Notes: a model not told the origin generated them from the letters alone. Positions 41,785 through 53,349 are shown, counted from the first letter of the stretch. The stretch is DNA of 64,000 nucleotides from Paraphoma chrysanthemicola (GCA_020744225.1 JAGMWG010000001.1:124001-188000), one strand, 5' to 3'. Translations and numbers: made by a program.

Positions 41785-42486
41785 ATGAAGTACTTCCAGC
41801 AGACGGTCAATTACGACTACTCGTGGGAAGAGGTCTCGACGAGCAACTGGCAGAAATATGGGCCTTGGAACGAGAAGACACCGCACGTCATCGCGGTTGA
41901 CACGCTGAGCCGGTCCATTGACCCAGTCACAGGCATTGTAAGTATTCCTAACGCGTTATCGATACCATCTGCCATCACGGCAGCGCGTGTTTGATGCATC
42001 TTTCACTAGAAAACTGCTCACAGTCCTCAGCTTCGATCAGAACGACTCATTACCTGCCGGCAAAGCGCGCCGAAGTGGATTACCTCGATTCTTGGCGGCC
42101 AAGACACATCCATGGTCTACGAGACATCCTACGTCGACCCTGTTGCCAAGAAGCTCACTCTCTGCTCCATGAACGTTACCATGGCCGACCTCCTCAATGT
42201 CCGCGAGACATGCACATACCAGCCTGCGGCATCGTCGTCAGAGTCAGCGCCCCGCACAACCTTCACCCAAAGAGCAGAGATTACCGCGCTCTGCGGTGGC
42301 TGGCAGAAGATCAAGGAGCGCATCGAGCAGTTTACTGTCGAGCGCTTCCAGCAGAACGCGGCCAAGGGCAAAGAGGGATTCGAGATGGTGCTCGAGCGCG
42401 CACGACAGGTCTTTGAGGAGCAGAAACAGTTGCTCCAGCTCCAGCAGGACAGCCAGATTCTGCGACAGGTGCAGGCCAAGATATGA
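41785..42486 (+). CDS. ups2: UPS2-like PRELI/MSF1 domain lipid-transfer protein
   Basis: This is a mitochondrial intermembrane-space PRELI-domain protein of 202 aa. Yeast Ups2 with Mdm35 carries phosphatidylserine to the inner membrane for phosphatidylethanolamine synthesis. Exon 1 is 41785-41937 and exon 2 is 42031-42486; the 93-nt intron (GTAAGT to CTCAG) is phase 0. Signature blocks are MKYFQQTVNYDYSWEEV, PHVIAVDTLSRSID, LRSERLITCRQSAPKWITSI and MVYETSYVDPVAKKLTLCS. The N-terminus and the ERLIT/PKW pattern fit Ups2 rather than Ups1. The C-terminus is a Gln/Glu-rich amphipathic helix longer than in yeast. Ignoring the intron would cut the protein in two. Confidence 0.92.
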
Positions 42487-42500
42487 TGCACCTCGGCTAG

Positions 42501-42542
42501 CCGACATGCACGAAGACACGACCGACATGCACGAAGACACGA
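42501..42542. repeat. 21-bp perfect tandem repeat (2 copies)
   Basis: The unit CCGACATGCACGAAGACACGA occurs twice in direct succession, starting 15 nt after the UPS2 stop codon, and is followed by a partial third copy (CCGACAC). It lies in the presumed 3' UTR. Confidence 0.85.
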
Positions 42543-44113
42543 CCGACACCACTGTATCCATCCAGCAGCATCTGCTCTCGACTCCGGATATCCCTACTCC
42601 TGTATATACTCACTCTTCCTACCATATGTCTGTCTGGGATTTCCAAAAGTCGATTTTTCAAAGGCGTTTACAAAAGCATGGGCCAGGCGTTGCATACCCT
42701 CGCTCTCCAAGACTTTGAGCATTAGACGCATATACGCCTGAATGATAGAAACGCTTCCAAGACTATCATACCACTAGAATTAGAAGTAGAAGCCAGACTA
42801 GAGTAACTGTATAATGGTACTCGAATTTTCTATTGATATCCGTTTCGCAGACTTGACTGCAATCTCGTGACTGTGCCTGAGCTTGACTTTTGCGGAATGT
42901 TTGGTTGGCTTTGGGACTAGGTGCTTATACAGACCTGGACATTTTCGAAATGTTTTCCTTGATTGTTCGGGACATGTGAAATATGTCTGAGGATGCACAG
43001 CCTTTTCTCTGAGCGTGTCAAGGAAGAGGAAGAAAGTAGTATATACTTACTTCAAGCGCTCTTCATCATGACGTACAGCTAATACTTTGATACTCAATCC
43101 ATATACCTTTCCTCGACTTTCATCCTAACTAACCGATTAGAGTCTAGGATCAACATTATTGCTACACAGTAAAACATGAAAACACAAATATCCGTCTTGA
43201 TGTTTCAACACGGCGAAGTATGTATCTACTCCACGCATTGTAGTTGCAAGAAGGTGGGTTTAGGATATTTTGTGATCATGACATTGATTGTGACGTAGGA
43301 CGGTGTGAGATTTGGTGTGGTGGGGATCTATTTTAGTTTTGTTGTGCGCTTGCTTATATCGAATCTTCTACCAACCCCTCTCCAATATCAACCTATCTCT
43401 ATGACTACCCGAATTTTGTTAAAATACTGCGTAGAGGTAAACAAAAATTCCTCGGACGAAGTATTAATACCAAATAACCAAGCCGATGCGTTTACGTGTA
43501 TATATCTCCATCCTGATAAGATGCTACGACGTAGACGTGGCTTTTATGGAGTAGGTAGGCTACTAACGTTTTGAGTTATAGAGGATTGGTGAGTAGGGGA
43601 CAGGTTCAAAGCGCGTGTCTTGGGATCATGACTTGTCTGCTGGGAAAGAGTATACATGTATTACCTGCATCATAGCTACGAGAGTGATAAGCCTGTTAAA
43701 GCTACATTTCTTTATTCCGTGCATAATGTGCTTTGGGGTTATTCTTGAGTAGTTTATACACCTCGCAGTATAGATTAGGTATTAGAGTTACCTGGTCTGG
43801 AATGTACGGAGCTTATCTTGCGATGGGCGAAGTGATAAGGGGATAGGAATACACATGAGTGTGTTGTTATGGAGGTAGACATTAAGTTCACTTTCAGTAC
43901 AAATTTACTGTCGTATATATCAATGTGTAAAGCACGCATATCTAGCAGTAGAATAGTTTACTTGTAAAGGCTAGACATGAAGCGCATCGTGTACACATAA
44001 AGCATACTTATACGTCCTTCTTGACCGACATACTAGTCCATAACCTTCTTCCTCACACAAACTACTATACTAGAAAACATACCACATCGTCATCACAAAA
44101 TAACGACTACGGT

Positions 44114-44290
44114 GCGGCGCGGATGTATTCAAACGCCGTTTGAGCTGAGATCATATTCTGAATGTAACAGCTAAGAGATCTTCAGTACATTATCAATTCC
44201 ACGCCAAACATTTCCACATATTCAAAGGCCTTGAGGAGTATCTTAGCAGAGATATTTAGGCAAATACTCATCGAAAGCAGGATGGCATTC
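44114..44290. repeat. Diverged duplicate segment, copy A
   Basis: This segment aligns base by base, with scattered substitutions and a few small gaps, to 47332-47505 in direct orientation. Shared landmarks are GCGCGGAT-TATTCAA at the left, then GTAACAGC/ATAGCAGC, the CTTCAG/CCTCAG core, AAGGCCT-AGGAGT, GGATAT/AGATAT and GCAGGA-GGC at the right. Copy A is the more AT-rich. Read on the minus strand both copies end in a peptide like EYIRAA followed by a stop. It is probably a relic of a gene or repeat family. Confidence 0.6.
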
Positions 44291-44561
44291 TAAGCAACCC
44301 TTGACACCGTATCTGCGTGCATAAACATTCGTCATGAAGATCCACAGCGTAGAGACTAGACATCGATGCAAAAAATTCCGTGAACTTGCACAAACATGCA
44401 TCAGCATGCGGCATCATAATCATAAGCGTGCCACGCTATCCCATTCACGTTACAGAATCTGGGTCGTTAGCAATAGAGACGATCAAGCACTACCATGTGC
44501 GGTATGATCCCAATCGCTAATGGATGTTGAGGTCGCCGAGCATGATTCGAATTTGGAAGCC

Positions 44562-44610
44562 GATAGCATGAAAGTGTGGTTGGAACCCTATAGCATGAAA
44601 GCGTGGTTGT
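44562..44610. repeat. 27-bp imperfect tandem repeat
   Basis: Two adjacent copies of a unit containing ATAGCATGAAAG(T/C)GTGGTTG are spaced 27 bp apart. On the minus strand they read as a repeated TTLSCYR peptide, but no gene is supported there. Confidence 0.6.
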
Positions 44611-45277
44611 TCTTTGTGCGCTCAAACCCGTGCGGTCAAATCCGCTGGCGTGCGGGGAGATGCGGGGCCGTTTATCAAGGGACCAAGGAAGCTTGATATG
44701 ATCCAACATGGGCGGCCTAAAGGGTGTGGTTCTTCAGGAATGTGTAACGGCGATTGTCGAGTCCTTCCCTTGTGCGTGTATCCACCTATCCTATGATTGA
44801 TCGGTGCGTCGAGTCACGGGCAGCCGGAGCAATCTCCGACAGTCAGCACCTCATGTCCTCGTACCACACCGGCGGCAGAGGCATTTCCACTCCCATTTGA
44901 CGAGTCGTCGTCGGCGCTTGAGGATGCAACATTGAAGTCTATTTTGACTCCTTGCATACGCGCGCCTCGAGTCGGTCCGATAGCAGCAGCATTGAGATGC
45001 TCAACACACTCGCGGCTGCGTGTCAAGTGGCTTCCGATCGGTGTGTCGAATGCAAAGCATGTATGTGCACAGCGTGAAGAAAAGATGGCGCGCATCCTGG
45101 ATCGATCTGGACCACTGAAACTCCGCGGAACGCTGGAAATTGGCCGTGTGTTTGGCTCACTGGCGGCAGGGTCGCGAGCCGGCGCTTGGTGACCTTGTGG
45201 TCAACGTACATTCTATGTGACGCGTGTAATGTACTACGGGGGCTGACACAGCATGTCTCGAAAGCGGAATTACTGCG

Positions 45278-45718
45278 ATGGGGCTGCCAAGGTATTGCCT
45301 TGCGCCATTGCGGATTCCGAAACTTGAAGCGCTTGAGCAAGCGCTGGTCTTCATTGTGAAAGGAATGTTACTAGACGCTGGGAATGACAACCATTTGCTC
45401 GAGCAATTGACGGAGATGTTGAATTCCCCACAGCTGTTACCGCTAGCTCCGTTGATGTGTGCGGCGCAGATAGAGTTGTACGGACTGAGAGATGGGAAAG
45501 TAAGCGAGCGATCAGTACTGACGATTGCGAAGGAACAATTGCCTGCAAGCACCCAACTCCGGAGCGGGTACAAGCAAGCGGCAAAGGCCCCCGAGACCAA
45601 TGATGACAGGTTTACGGCGAAGCATTTCATGAGGTCGGTGAGGTTGTGGAAGTTGAGGCCCACTTTGAGACGCCTCGCGCGTGATGGCCAAAAGGATTCG
45701 ACTGTGCCGCAGCCATAA
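45278..45718 (+). CDS. Hypothetical ORF (146 aa), uncertain
   Basis: This open frame begins at the ATG at 45278 (MGLPRYCLAPLRIPKLEALE) and ends at 45718. The sequence contains amphipathic helix-like stretches (EALEQALVFIVKGMLLDAGN, HLLEQLTEMLNSPQLLPL), and codon use is not obviously random. It has no domain I recognise, no signal peptide and no membrane helix. It stands alone in an otherwise gene-poor region, and competing ORFs on the other strand overlap it. It may be a species-specific gene, a gene remnant or chance. Confidence 0.25.
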   Translation: MGLPRYCLAPLRIPKLEALEQALVFIVKGMLLDAGNDNHLLEQLTEMLNSPQLLPLAPLMCAAQIELYGLRDGKVSERSVLTIAKEQLPASTQLRSGYKQAAKAPETNDDRFTAKHFMRSVRLWKLRPTLRRLARDGQKDSTVPQP

Positions 45719-48700
45719 CATGGTCACGAGACCAACCACAGCGACACATGTGTCAGTACAACAGTATTCCAAGCCATAGGCAGCTAGAAGGAAGCGGTTC
45801 CTGTGGAGATGGAGCGGAAAGTCCGAGGATGCCGGACCCTACGATGGTATGCTTTGCGCAAAAACTACGCCGCACAACTGCATTACCAGATCGCCGATCG
45901 TTCTAATAAAGCAACCATTCTCCTATGCTGGCTAAGATCAGACCCTCCTGGCTCGGACGCCACGGCCGGTAGGTGCCGAGTGAAGGGTTCGTGGTGTGCT
46001 TCAGCACGAGATGTTTGGTCTTCCCTAAACGGCCGTGGCGTAATCCGGGGTAGCTCAACCTTTGCGCGCGAGGCTGTTGGATCTGAACAACTGCTTGCCG
46101 CACAGTTTACTGAACCCGCGCTTGCGCATGTTCGCGCGCTTGACTCACCCGATGCTTGTGTCATCATGTGCCCAAATCGGGTATTCCTTTATTGAGAGGA
46201 TTTCCAGCTCCACATATTCAGGTCCGCGGAGCAACGCAGATGATGTAGTGAGTCCCGGATGCTTACAGGCGATAGATTCGACCCGTTCCTTTGGTAAAAT
46301 GTTTACAATTATTTGGATCGAGTTCTTAAGTAAGGGCGCTCCTTGGAGACAGATACAGCGCGCAACGGGACAAAGGATCGGATATGATCGCAGCCCTTAA
46401 GCGCGTAGGTCCGCGCACTTGCGCCAGCCGCAAGCCACGGCGCCCACTTCCCGCGTCGAAATCGAAGGATCAAACGACGATTAGCGCAACAATCTCGCAG
46501 CTGACTGATATGTGAGGCCAGGCTCGGGACAATAGCGGTTATGATATTGGGCGACGGTCTGAAAATTACGCAAGGGAACTTTTTTCCCAGTTGCGTGGCA
46601 CCGACATGCTGGATCACGACTGCGCCGCACGAAGCCTGTGAAGTGTCCCAGTTCTCTGTTTGATCGCTAACGGGAGCGGAACGCCCCGCCTGCCCCAAAG
46701 AAACGAAGAGCTGGAATCTGCTGGCCTGGACATGACGACCACAGTTGAAAATGGCGAGTAAACTGCAGTCGTGAGCACGACGTTAGGCGCCGACATACAG
46801 CCGCGGCTGGTAGCATTGTGGGTGTCGCAACGAGAAGGGGAAAGCATTCCATTGGTCGGCGCGGGCGGACTCTGGAGAGTGACCGATCAGGCAGCGCCTG
46901 ACGGTCAATTACGGAGCAAATATACGAGCAGTGCTAAGCGGCTTGACTCGGTGTATGGTATTAGCCGACGAGTGACGCGGCTCTCTGGCTGTGTATTGGA
47001 TGCGCACTGCACAGCGCGCGGGTTCCTGGGCACAAGCGTGCGTGTGGAAACAAGGCGCGTGCAGCGCAGCCTTCACCAATCGAAGCCACAACGGGCTGGC
47101 ATTCCGCCCACAAACGGGCCGGGCAGCCAACCAATATGTGCGCATCGCCCCGAGGGCCACGGAATGTGACGCAGGATGCAGAGGTTGTCGGGTGGTTAGC
47201 TGGGGTAAGACTCTTACTAAGGGTCTGAGTAGGCCGCATCGCTGCATGGTGGAGGGAGCGTGAGGCTGACGGTGAGCATGTTCCACCTCCAATGGGCAAC
47301 GGATCCACTGTGTCGGCAACTTCATCTGAGGGCAGCGCGGATATATTCAAGTGCTGCGAGAACAGTCATCGCGGACTTGATATAGCAGCCCGGAGGTCCT
47401 CAGCAATTCATCAAGGTTTCACTGAAGATGTAGACTGGGGCGAAGGCCTCTAGGAGTGTCCTACGGGATATGTTAAAAGTGCGGTGCAGGACGGCGAGGT
47501 TGCGATAAATTGAAACATGGCCGAGGCCCTGGGTGCCTTCTCTTTTCGGCTTGAAGCAAACAAGGCAGGCATCCAGGGCGGTTAAAGGAGGCAGTGCCGT
47601 GCCCAAAGGTTGTCGCAGATGGCCCCGTCGTGGAAGCGCGCGAGAAATTGGGCGATACGCAGCAGCGCCTGGATGGCTTGATCCGTTTGTTTGACGTGCT
47701 GCGCTGCGACGGTGTGCGGACAGGGTGGTTGGTGTTGTGGGCAGAAATGATGCAGCGTGAAGCAGCGTTTTTATTCCTCGCACCTGCTGCCGTGGAGGTG
47801 GTCTGGCAGGAGCGCGTGTAGCCGCCATGCGCGATTGACGCAAAAATAGGATTGGGAAGGAAGCGTCCGCTAGCGGAGCACTCGACGGCGGCGGCCAGCC
47901 AATGGCCGGCCCACAACGGCGGGACTGTGAAAGCACAGCCAGCGTTCCGCGCGCGCTGCAGCTCCTAACGCTTTCGAGCCGATCACCACCACATGCCTGA
48001 CGGCGCCGGGGCCGCTGAGACGCATCGTGCAGAAAGTGGTTGCTGCGACCCTGGTCGCTGTGTCCTTGTCTCCACCCTCCCTCACACCCATCGATCAGCT
48101 TTAGGGCTGTAGACGCGGTTTTTTCGCGAAAAAAACGTGGTCGCGGCTTCCATGCAGGGTCTGTTATGTATAAGAGTCGAAGGAACCGCGCTGCTGGCAC
48201 GTCATAGAAGCGTTCGGTGATGGTTCGCGGCGAGCCTGAGTGGCACAGTAGCCGCGCCGGGCAGGGGCGCCCGAGTTCAAGCCAATGACGGCACACCGCA
48301 GGGATGTGCTGCAGGCCCATGTGCACACCAGCAGCAGGAGCGAACAGCCGCCCTCGGTCAGTCTGGTCTGGCTGCTCATCCGCTGGCATCTGCGCCAGGC
48401 GTCAGGTCGCCCCTCCTTCATTCAGCATTATTGCTCAAGTGCAGTGCTTTATACTCCCCTACGCCGCGACGGGTGGCTCTGCTCCCCGAACGGCCTCATT
48501 GCTGTCCCCAGTCCCCTCAGCGGCCATCACCACTATTTACGCGACTGCATCTCGACATCCTCCCGCGACTCGCAAACGAAACGTCCAAGGAGATCCGCGC
48601 ACCACTTCTCGCCAGCCGACCATCGTGCAGCACTGCGCACACTTCATCGTCTGCTGTTCGGCCATTCCACATCTTGATCTCCAGCATCCGCACCCATCAG

Positions 48701-49040
48701 TCACCACCTGGACAGCTATAGACGCGAAAGCCGCCTCTGTGTTGTGGAACGAAAACTGAACGTCCTCTTGTTGTGTCACCAGCAAGCACCACCTTCCACG
48801 GCCTTCGGCACACCCCAGAGCAGCCGGCATTTCGACATTCGAACGTGCATTTCCAAAAAAAAAAGGCGAGCCATCGTCGAAAGCAGGACCTCTTCGAGTG
48901 AATTGAAAAAGTGAATTACCAAATTGCGTGCGCACCATAGCCATCCAAGAGGATAGACCTTGAGCAACTTGGCCGTTGGAGAGCATCGTGCTCAGAATTA
49001 CTCTGGCCCACTCGCATTGCACTCTATACTGAGCAAGAGC
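45719..49040. other. GC-rich gene-poor region and 5' region of Zn2Cys6 gene
   Basis: This 3.3-kb region is GC-rich and therefore full of overlapping ORFs on both strands, none with a recognisable motif or clear start. Copy B of the duplicated segment is at 47332-47505. The last 800 bp, with a 10-base A run near 48855, is the likely promoter and leader of the gene starting at 49041. Confidence 0.4.
47332..47505. repeat. Diverged duplicate segment, copy B
   Basis: This is the partner of the segment at 44114-44290, 3.2 kb away in direct orientation, and is the more GC-rich copy. It overlaps the end of a minus-strand ORF whose last residues read LLEAFAPVYIFSETLMNC; copy A gives a related but altered peptide there, with a stop at the same point. 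Confidence 0.6.
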
Positions 49041-51063
49041 ATGTCGGCCGTCTTGCATCTCCCCCTCCTCAACACCCAGACGCCGTACATGCTCAAAGAC
49101 AAGTCTGTCGAATCCTTTGCACCTGCTTTTACAGCGGTGAACGGACGAGGGTCCCCGCCATCGTCCCGCGGCTCTGCCACCGCAAATGGTACGAGTGCGC
49201 GTCAGACTCCACCCCAGCCTTTTGAGCAAAAACACGCGGAAAACGACTATCGAAGCGGAGCCAGCTCCAGTCCAGGCGACATATCTAGTGCGGCTTCGTC
49301 AGTCGACAGCCCCAACAAAAGAAGGCGTACAGATTCTCCCGAAGAGAATCACGCTTCAGCCACGACTATGGAGGCTCCGCAACATCGACCTCTACCCCCA
49401 ATGGACCGGCTCAACGACCATGAACGACGCTGGACAGCCGAGCCTCAAGCTCACAACGGCTACCCAGAGCCGCGAGAACCACGTCCCATGGAGCCCAGCC
49501 ACGGTAGCATGCCACCCATGGCTACCTCGCATCCGCCCATATCGGACGTAAATGGATTTGAGCCAGGCAATTCGGCTGAAAATCGGGCTAGCATCCAGCA
49601 AATGGATGCAAAAAAGAGGAAACGTCAGTTCGCTAATCGAACAAAGACTGGCTGTGGAACATGTCGAAGACGGAAGAAGAAATGTGACGAAGCAAAGCCT
49701 GAATGTATGTTTGTGAGGTACACCTTTCAGGATCGAACTAATCAGCGCCCAGGTAACAATTGTACTCGTGGCGGCTTCGTATGCGAAGGATATGCAAGTA
49801 AGATACCCTGGCCTAAGAACGGGCCGACCAAGCCACCGCCTCCATTGCAAGCAAAAGAACAGATGCACGACCCAACTGCTGCCTATCCTCGCTGTCCAGG
49901 TTGCAACCAGATCCACATTCCCCACTGCGAGCCTACCCGCAGCAACAGCCAGACCTACCCAGATACTCGTCCACTCAACGGACCTGAAGGAGCTCGCGCG
50001 CGACCCATAGTCGTGGAAGAACAGGAGCGTAAACCACCGGCACCGAGCAGCTGGAACAACGGCTGGAACGAGCCGCCTCGCGTATCCTATCCTGAGCACC
50101 CACCTCCTCCACCAGTAGCCGCTCAGTATTCTCAGCCACCACTACCCCATGACAGGGCGCCCTCGCATGAACACCATCTATCACAGTCGCAAGGTCCGCC
50201 TCCGCCACGTCAACATAACCCTCGCGTATACCATCACACGCCTCAAAGCATGAGCCAGACGACCCCTCACCCACCTGCCGTGGCAGACAGTCACCATCAA
50301 GCGCCACAGCAGAGCCGGCCACCGCCAATGGCGCCTCAGCCCCAGACGACCGCGCCTCCCGCGCCGCAACCCCACTACGCGCCCCAGACCCGTCCACACA
50401 AGACGGAGAAGGAGAAGATGCTGTCTGGCGAGCCCTTCCTGCCCTTTGACGAGCAGCTGATGGATGAACGTGCTCAATGCACAGGCGCTGTCTACGGCTT
50501 CAACAGTACTGCAAATGCTTCAGTCGTGATTGCTCGTGGCGATCGTGAGCGCAATTTCAAACGCATTATTGCAGCCGGATGGATCCATCCTCGTCACATG
50601 GACCGCCGTCCTGGAGTTCATGTCGGTGGTCATCTTGGTGGCAATGTCAATGTTACGACGCCTTTTCACTGCGACTATGGCTACAACATCTCCATTGGCG
50701 ACAACGTAAACATCGGACCTCACTGCGAGCTCTTAGACTCGGCAAGGATTGCCATTGGCAGGAATACCAAGGTCGGCGCCCGAGTCACAATTTCGACGCT
50801 CAAGGCGCCAACAAACACCAAGCAGCTCAAAGGTAGCAACGGCACAGAGATTGCTCGGGAGGTCTTCATTGGTGAGAACGTCTACATTGGCGACAATGTC
50901 ACCATCGAGGCTGGTGTGAAGATCGGCAATAATGCGATCATCCGATCTGGCTCGGTCGTGGTCTCTGTAAGTCTCTTCGCTGTTCCAGGATTTAGCACGC
51001 ACTAACAAGACGTAGGATATCGCACCGGATGTCGTCGCACGCGGCAATCCAGCGTTTGGTTGA
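49041..51063 (+). CDS. Zn2Cys6 zinc cluster fused to sugar O-acetyltransferase (left-handed beta-helix)
   Basis: This is a fusion of about 641 aa. The exons are 49041-49704, 49753-50966 and 51016-51063. Residues 1-190 are disordered. A fungal zinc cluster follows (TGCGTCRRRKKKCDEAKPEC, then NNCTRGGFVCEGY after splicing), giving six cysteines with 2-6-6-2-6 spacing. A long Pro/His/Gln-rich linker leads to the Mac motif EKEKMLSGEPFLPFDEQLMD and a hexapeptide beta-helix (HCDYGYNISIGDNVNIGPHC) of the maltose/galactoside O-acetyltransferase type; the catalytic-type His of TPFHCDYG is present. The last exon supplies DIAPDVVARGNPAFG. The start at 49041 is the first ATG of the frame. Such architecture exists in other filamentous ascomycetes, but its role is not established. 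The 48-nt intron lies inside the zinc cluster and is in frame. Confidence 0.9.
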
Positions 51064-51908
51064 TGGACCGACCCCGCGCCGCATGCTAGTGCAGTGTCGC
51101 GTGTAAAGTTCAAGCAAGGGCGTGACTCGGCAGTGCTTCGGTCAGCGCGTGCAGGTCACTGCAGCTTGGATCGTTCTCGTTCATACGTCCCGTTTTTGCG
51201 ATACTGGAGTTGGAAAGGCGCATCTTTTGGAGGATACCCTGATTTGCTTTTTTGAAGTTTTGGGCCTTTATCATCTGAATGTATCTCGCGTGCAGGCGGT
51301 TATCTGTGATTTGCGCTTCGCATAAGATTTATTTGGCTAGCTAGAAGCCAGCAGGACATGGCTGCGCTCAACCAGATGCATGCCATGATGATTCCAATCC
51401 CAAACGGTCTCGTGGAATGGTCCGGAACGTGACCGTTGCTAACGCAGCTTGACATCGCGGGGGAATCTGGAAGCCTTCGCGTGTATTTACTCCTGCAGTA
51501 TCACACTCGTAACACACTGAGGGCCTCCTGGCTACTGCATTGCGCTTGTCCTCACTACTCTAGCGACGTTCGCGTATATCCATGCTGCCCTGGAGTAAAG
51601 TTGCGGAGGGGTTCTCCTACCGTAGATGTCAAAGTGCCGCACACAGCCGAGTGGTTCTTCGCGCGCGCCAAAATGCACCCCATGCACAGGCTTCGAGACG
51701 AGGCACGTGTGATCTCTACGCTGACTTCCTCTTTTGGCCGAAGGGCAAACTTATCTACAGTTGAAGCGGTTTGGGTTTAGCGTAGTTCAGCCTTGCCGTG
51801 AACACAATTCACGTGCCTTCCAATGTCAGAGGTCCGAGCTCCTTCCCGAAAATCTCCAGAACGCATCTCCAAACATCGCCCAGCGTCATCACCACATCCA
51901 CATCTCAA
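51064..51908. other. Intergenic / mrpl9 promoter
   Basis: This 0.85-kb spacer has no supported gene. Its last 100 bp, rich in C and A, is the probable leader of the next gene. Confidence 0.45.
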
Positions 51909-52969
51909 ATGCCGCCCAAACCACCATTCAATTGGGGGCAACTGCCTCCTGCCTTCCTCCTCCCATCATCCACGCGGTCCCTTCTCCCGCTCGTACAACG
52001 AAATGCGCCTTCCATATCACACACCTCCGTCCGCACCATCAAATCCACAAACACACCACGGCCCGACCGCTTCGCTCATAAACCCGGCAAGCCTGCACTA
52101 AACAGCACATCTACCGCCGCTCTCCAGCGCAAAGCCCACTCCACACCGCTCCGCACTGGCCTTCTCGCACTCAAACGCGGCATGACAGCTGTGTACGACC
52201 CAGCAACGGGGAAACGCACAGCCTGCACCGTCCTCCAACTCGACCGCAATGAGGTCGTCGCGCACAAGACAAGAGATAAGAACGGATACTGGGCCGTGCA
52301 GATTGGTGCAGGGCAAAAGGAAGCGCGGAATGTGACGAAGCCGATGCTGGGCCATTTCGCCGGCGCGGGCGTGAGTCCGAAGAGATGGGTCGTGGAATTC
52401 AAAGTTAGGGGAAAGGAAGGACTTGGTGTGAATATTGGGCAGACAGTCGGTGCGGGGTGGTTTACCGCGGGACAGTGGGTGGATGTTCGGGGTATCAGCA
52501 GGGGAATGGGGTTTGAGGGTGTAAGTTGCTATCCCTTCCTGTGACACGTGAGAGGATGAGGATGTGTGCAGTATGCTAATTGATAGCACAGGGCATGAAA
52601 CGCCACGGCTTCAGCGGTCAGCCCGCATCCCACGGTCAATCGCTCATGCACCGCGGCATGGGTTCAGCAGGTGGTTCACAAGGCTCGGGTTCGCGTGTTT
52701 TACCTGGAAAACGCATGGCGGGAAACATGGGCAATGAGAGCGTGACGGTCAAGAATCTGAAAGTGCTGCAGGTCGATGAGAAGAATGGCATTGTGGTGGT
52801 GAATGGGTGTGTTCCTGGACCAAAAGGACAGATTATCAAGGTCTCGGATGCGCTGGGCAAGAAGTGGCCTGAGGGCCCGATGAGTGTGAGCGAGGCTGTT
52901 AAGGTGGAGGAAGTTGTGTTGGAGGGGGAGACCGAAGCTGCTGAGACGGCGACTGCAACAGTGGCATAA
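51909..52969 (+). CDS. mrpl9: Mitochondrial ribosomal protein uL3m
   Basis: This is mitochondrial large-subunit protein uL3m (yeast MrpL9), 329 aa. Exon 1 is 51909-52520 and exon 2 is 52592-52969, with a phase-0 intron of 71 nt having GTAAGT, a TGCTAAT branch and CACAG. The start MPPKPPFNWGQLPPAF precedes a basic, Ser-rich presequence. The L3 fold has TGLLALKRGMTAVYD, VVAHKTRDKNGYWAVQIGAG, the VDVRGISRGMGFEG motif just before the intron, then GMKRHGFSGQPASHGQSLMH and the RVLPGKRMAGNMGNESVTVK motif after it. The C-terminus is acidic. The intron sits exactly in the most conserved L3 motif. An upstream in-frame GTG was not used as start. Confidence 0.95.
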
Positions 52970-53349
52970 AGTTCAGTGTGGGTAAAGAGGAAGAAGAGTG
53001 TATATATACCACGATGAATGGTGTTGTGGCAGTCATGTACACCACATAGAACCAAATACGTGTACGAGTATGAATACAATGTTTACTTAAACCCCAAGTC
53101 TTCGACTTGCCACTTCCATTACAATCATCGACTCCGCCGCTATTAGCACAAAGGGATACACATAGAACACCTAGTCTGCCCTTTACCGACGCCTGGATAT
53201 CTTCAGCCTACCCTTCCCCCTGTTCATCCTAAGTGTGAGCACCGTTTTAGGATTAATACACCTCTTCGACCACCAAGCGACTTCCAAGACAATATATCTC
53301 ACTGACCTGCCAACCAAGCACGACTTCTACATCACTCCTCATAGTTAGT
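52970..53349. other. Intergenic, convergent 3' ends
   Basis: This spacer between uL3m (+) and the disordered protein (-) shows no gene. Confidence 0.45.

Larger units (their letters stand above)
42543..45277. other. AT-rich gene-poor region
   Basis: About 2.7 kb without a supported gene. The stretch from about 42720 to 44460 is clearly richer in A and T than the rest of the window, with many TA dinucleotides. It contains no recognisable transposon protein. A segment at 44114-44290 is a diverged duplicate of 47332-47505. A minus-strand ORF at 44814-45095 has a moderately protein-like sequence (CFAFDTPIGSHLTRSRECVE) but no start context or homologue I know. Confidence 0.4.

Noticed and set aside
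47400..48389. 329-codon minus-strand ORF
   Set aside because: It lies in GC-rich sequence where all frames are open, is Arg/Pro/Ala-rich without motifs, and competes with equally long ORFs on both strands. Only its end, in the duplicated segment, shows any pattern.
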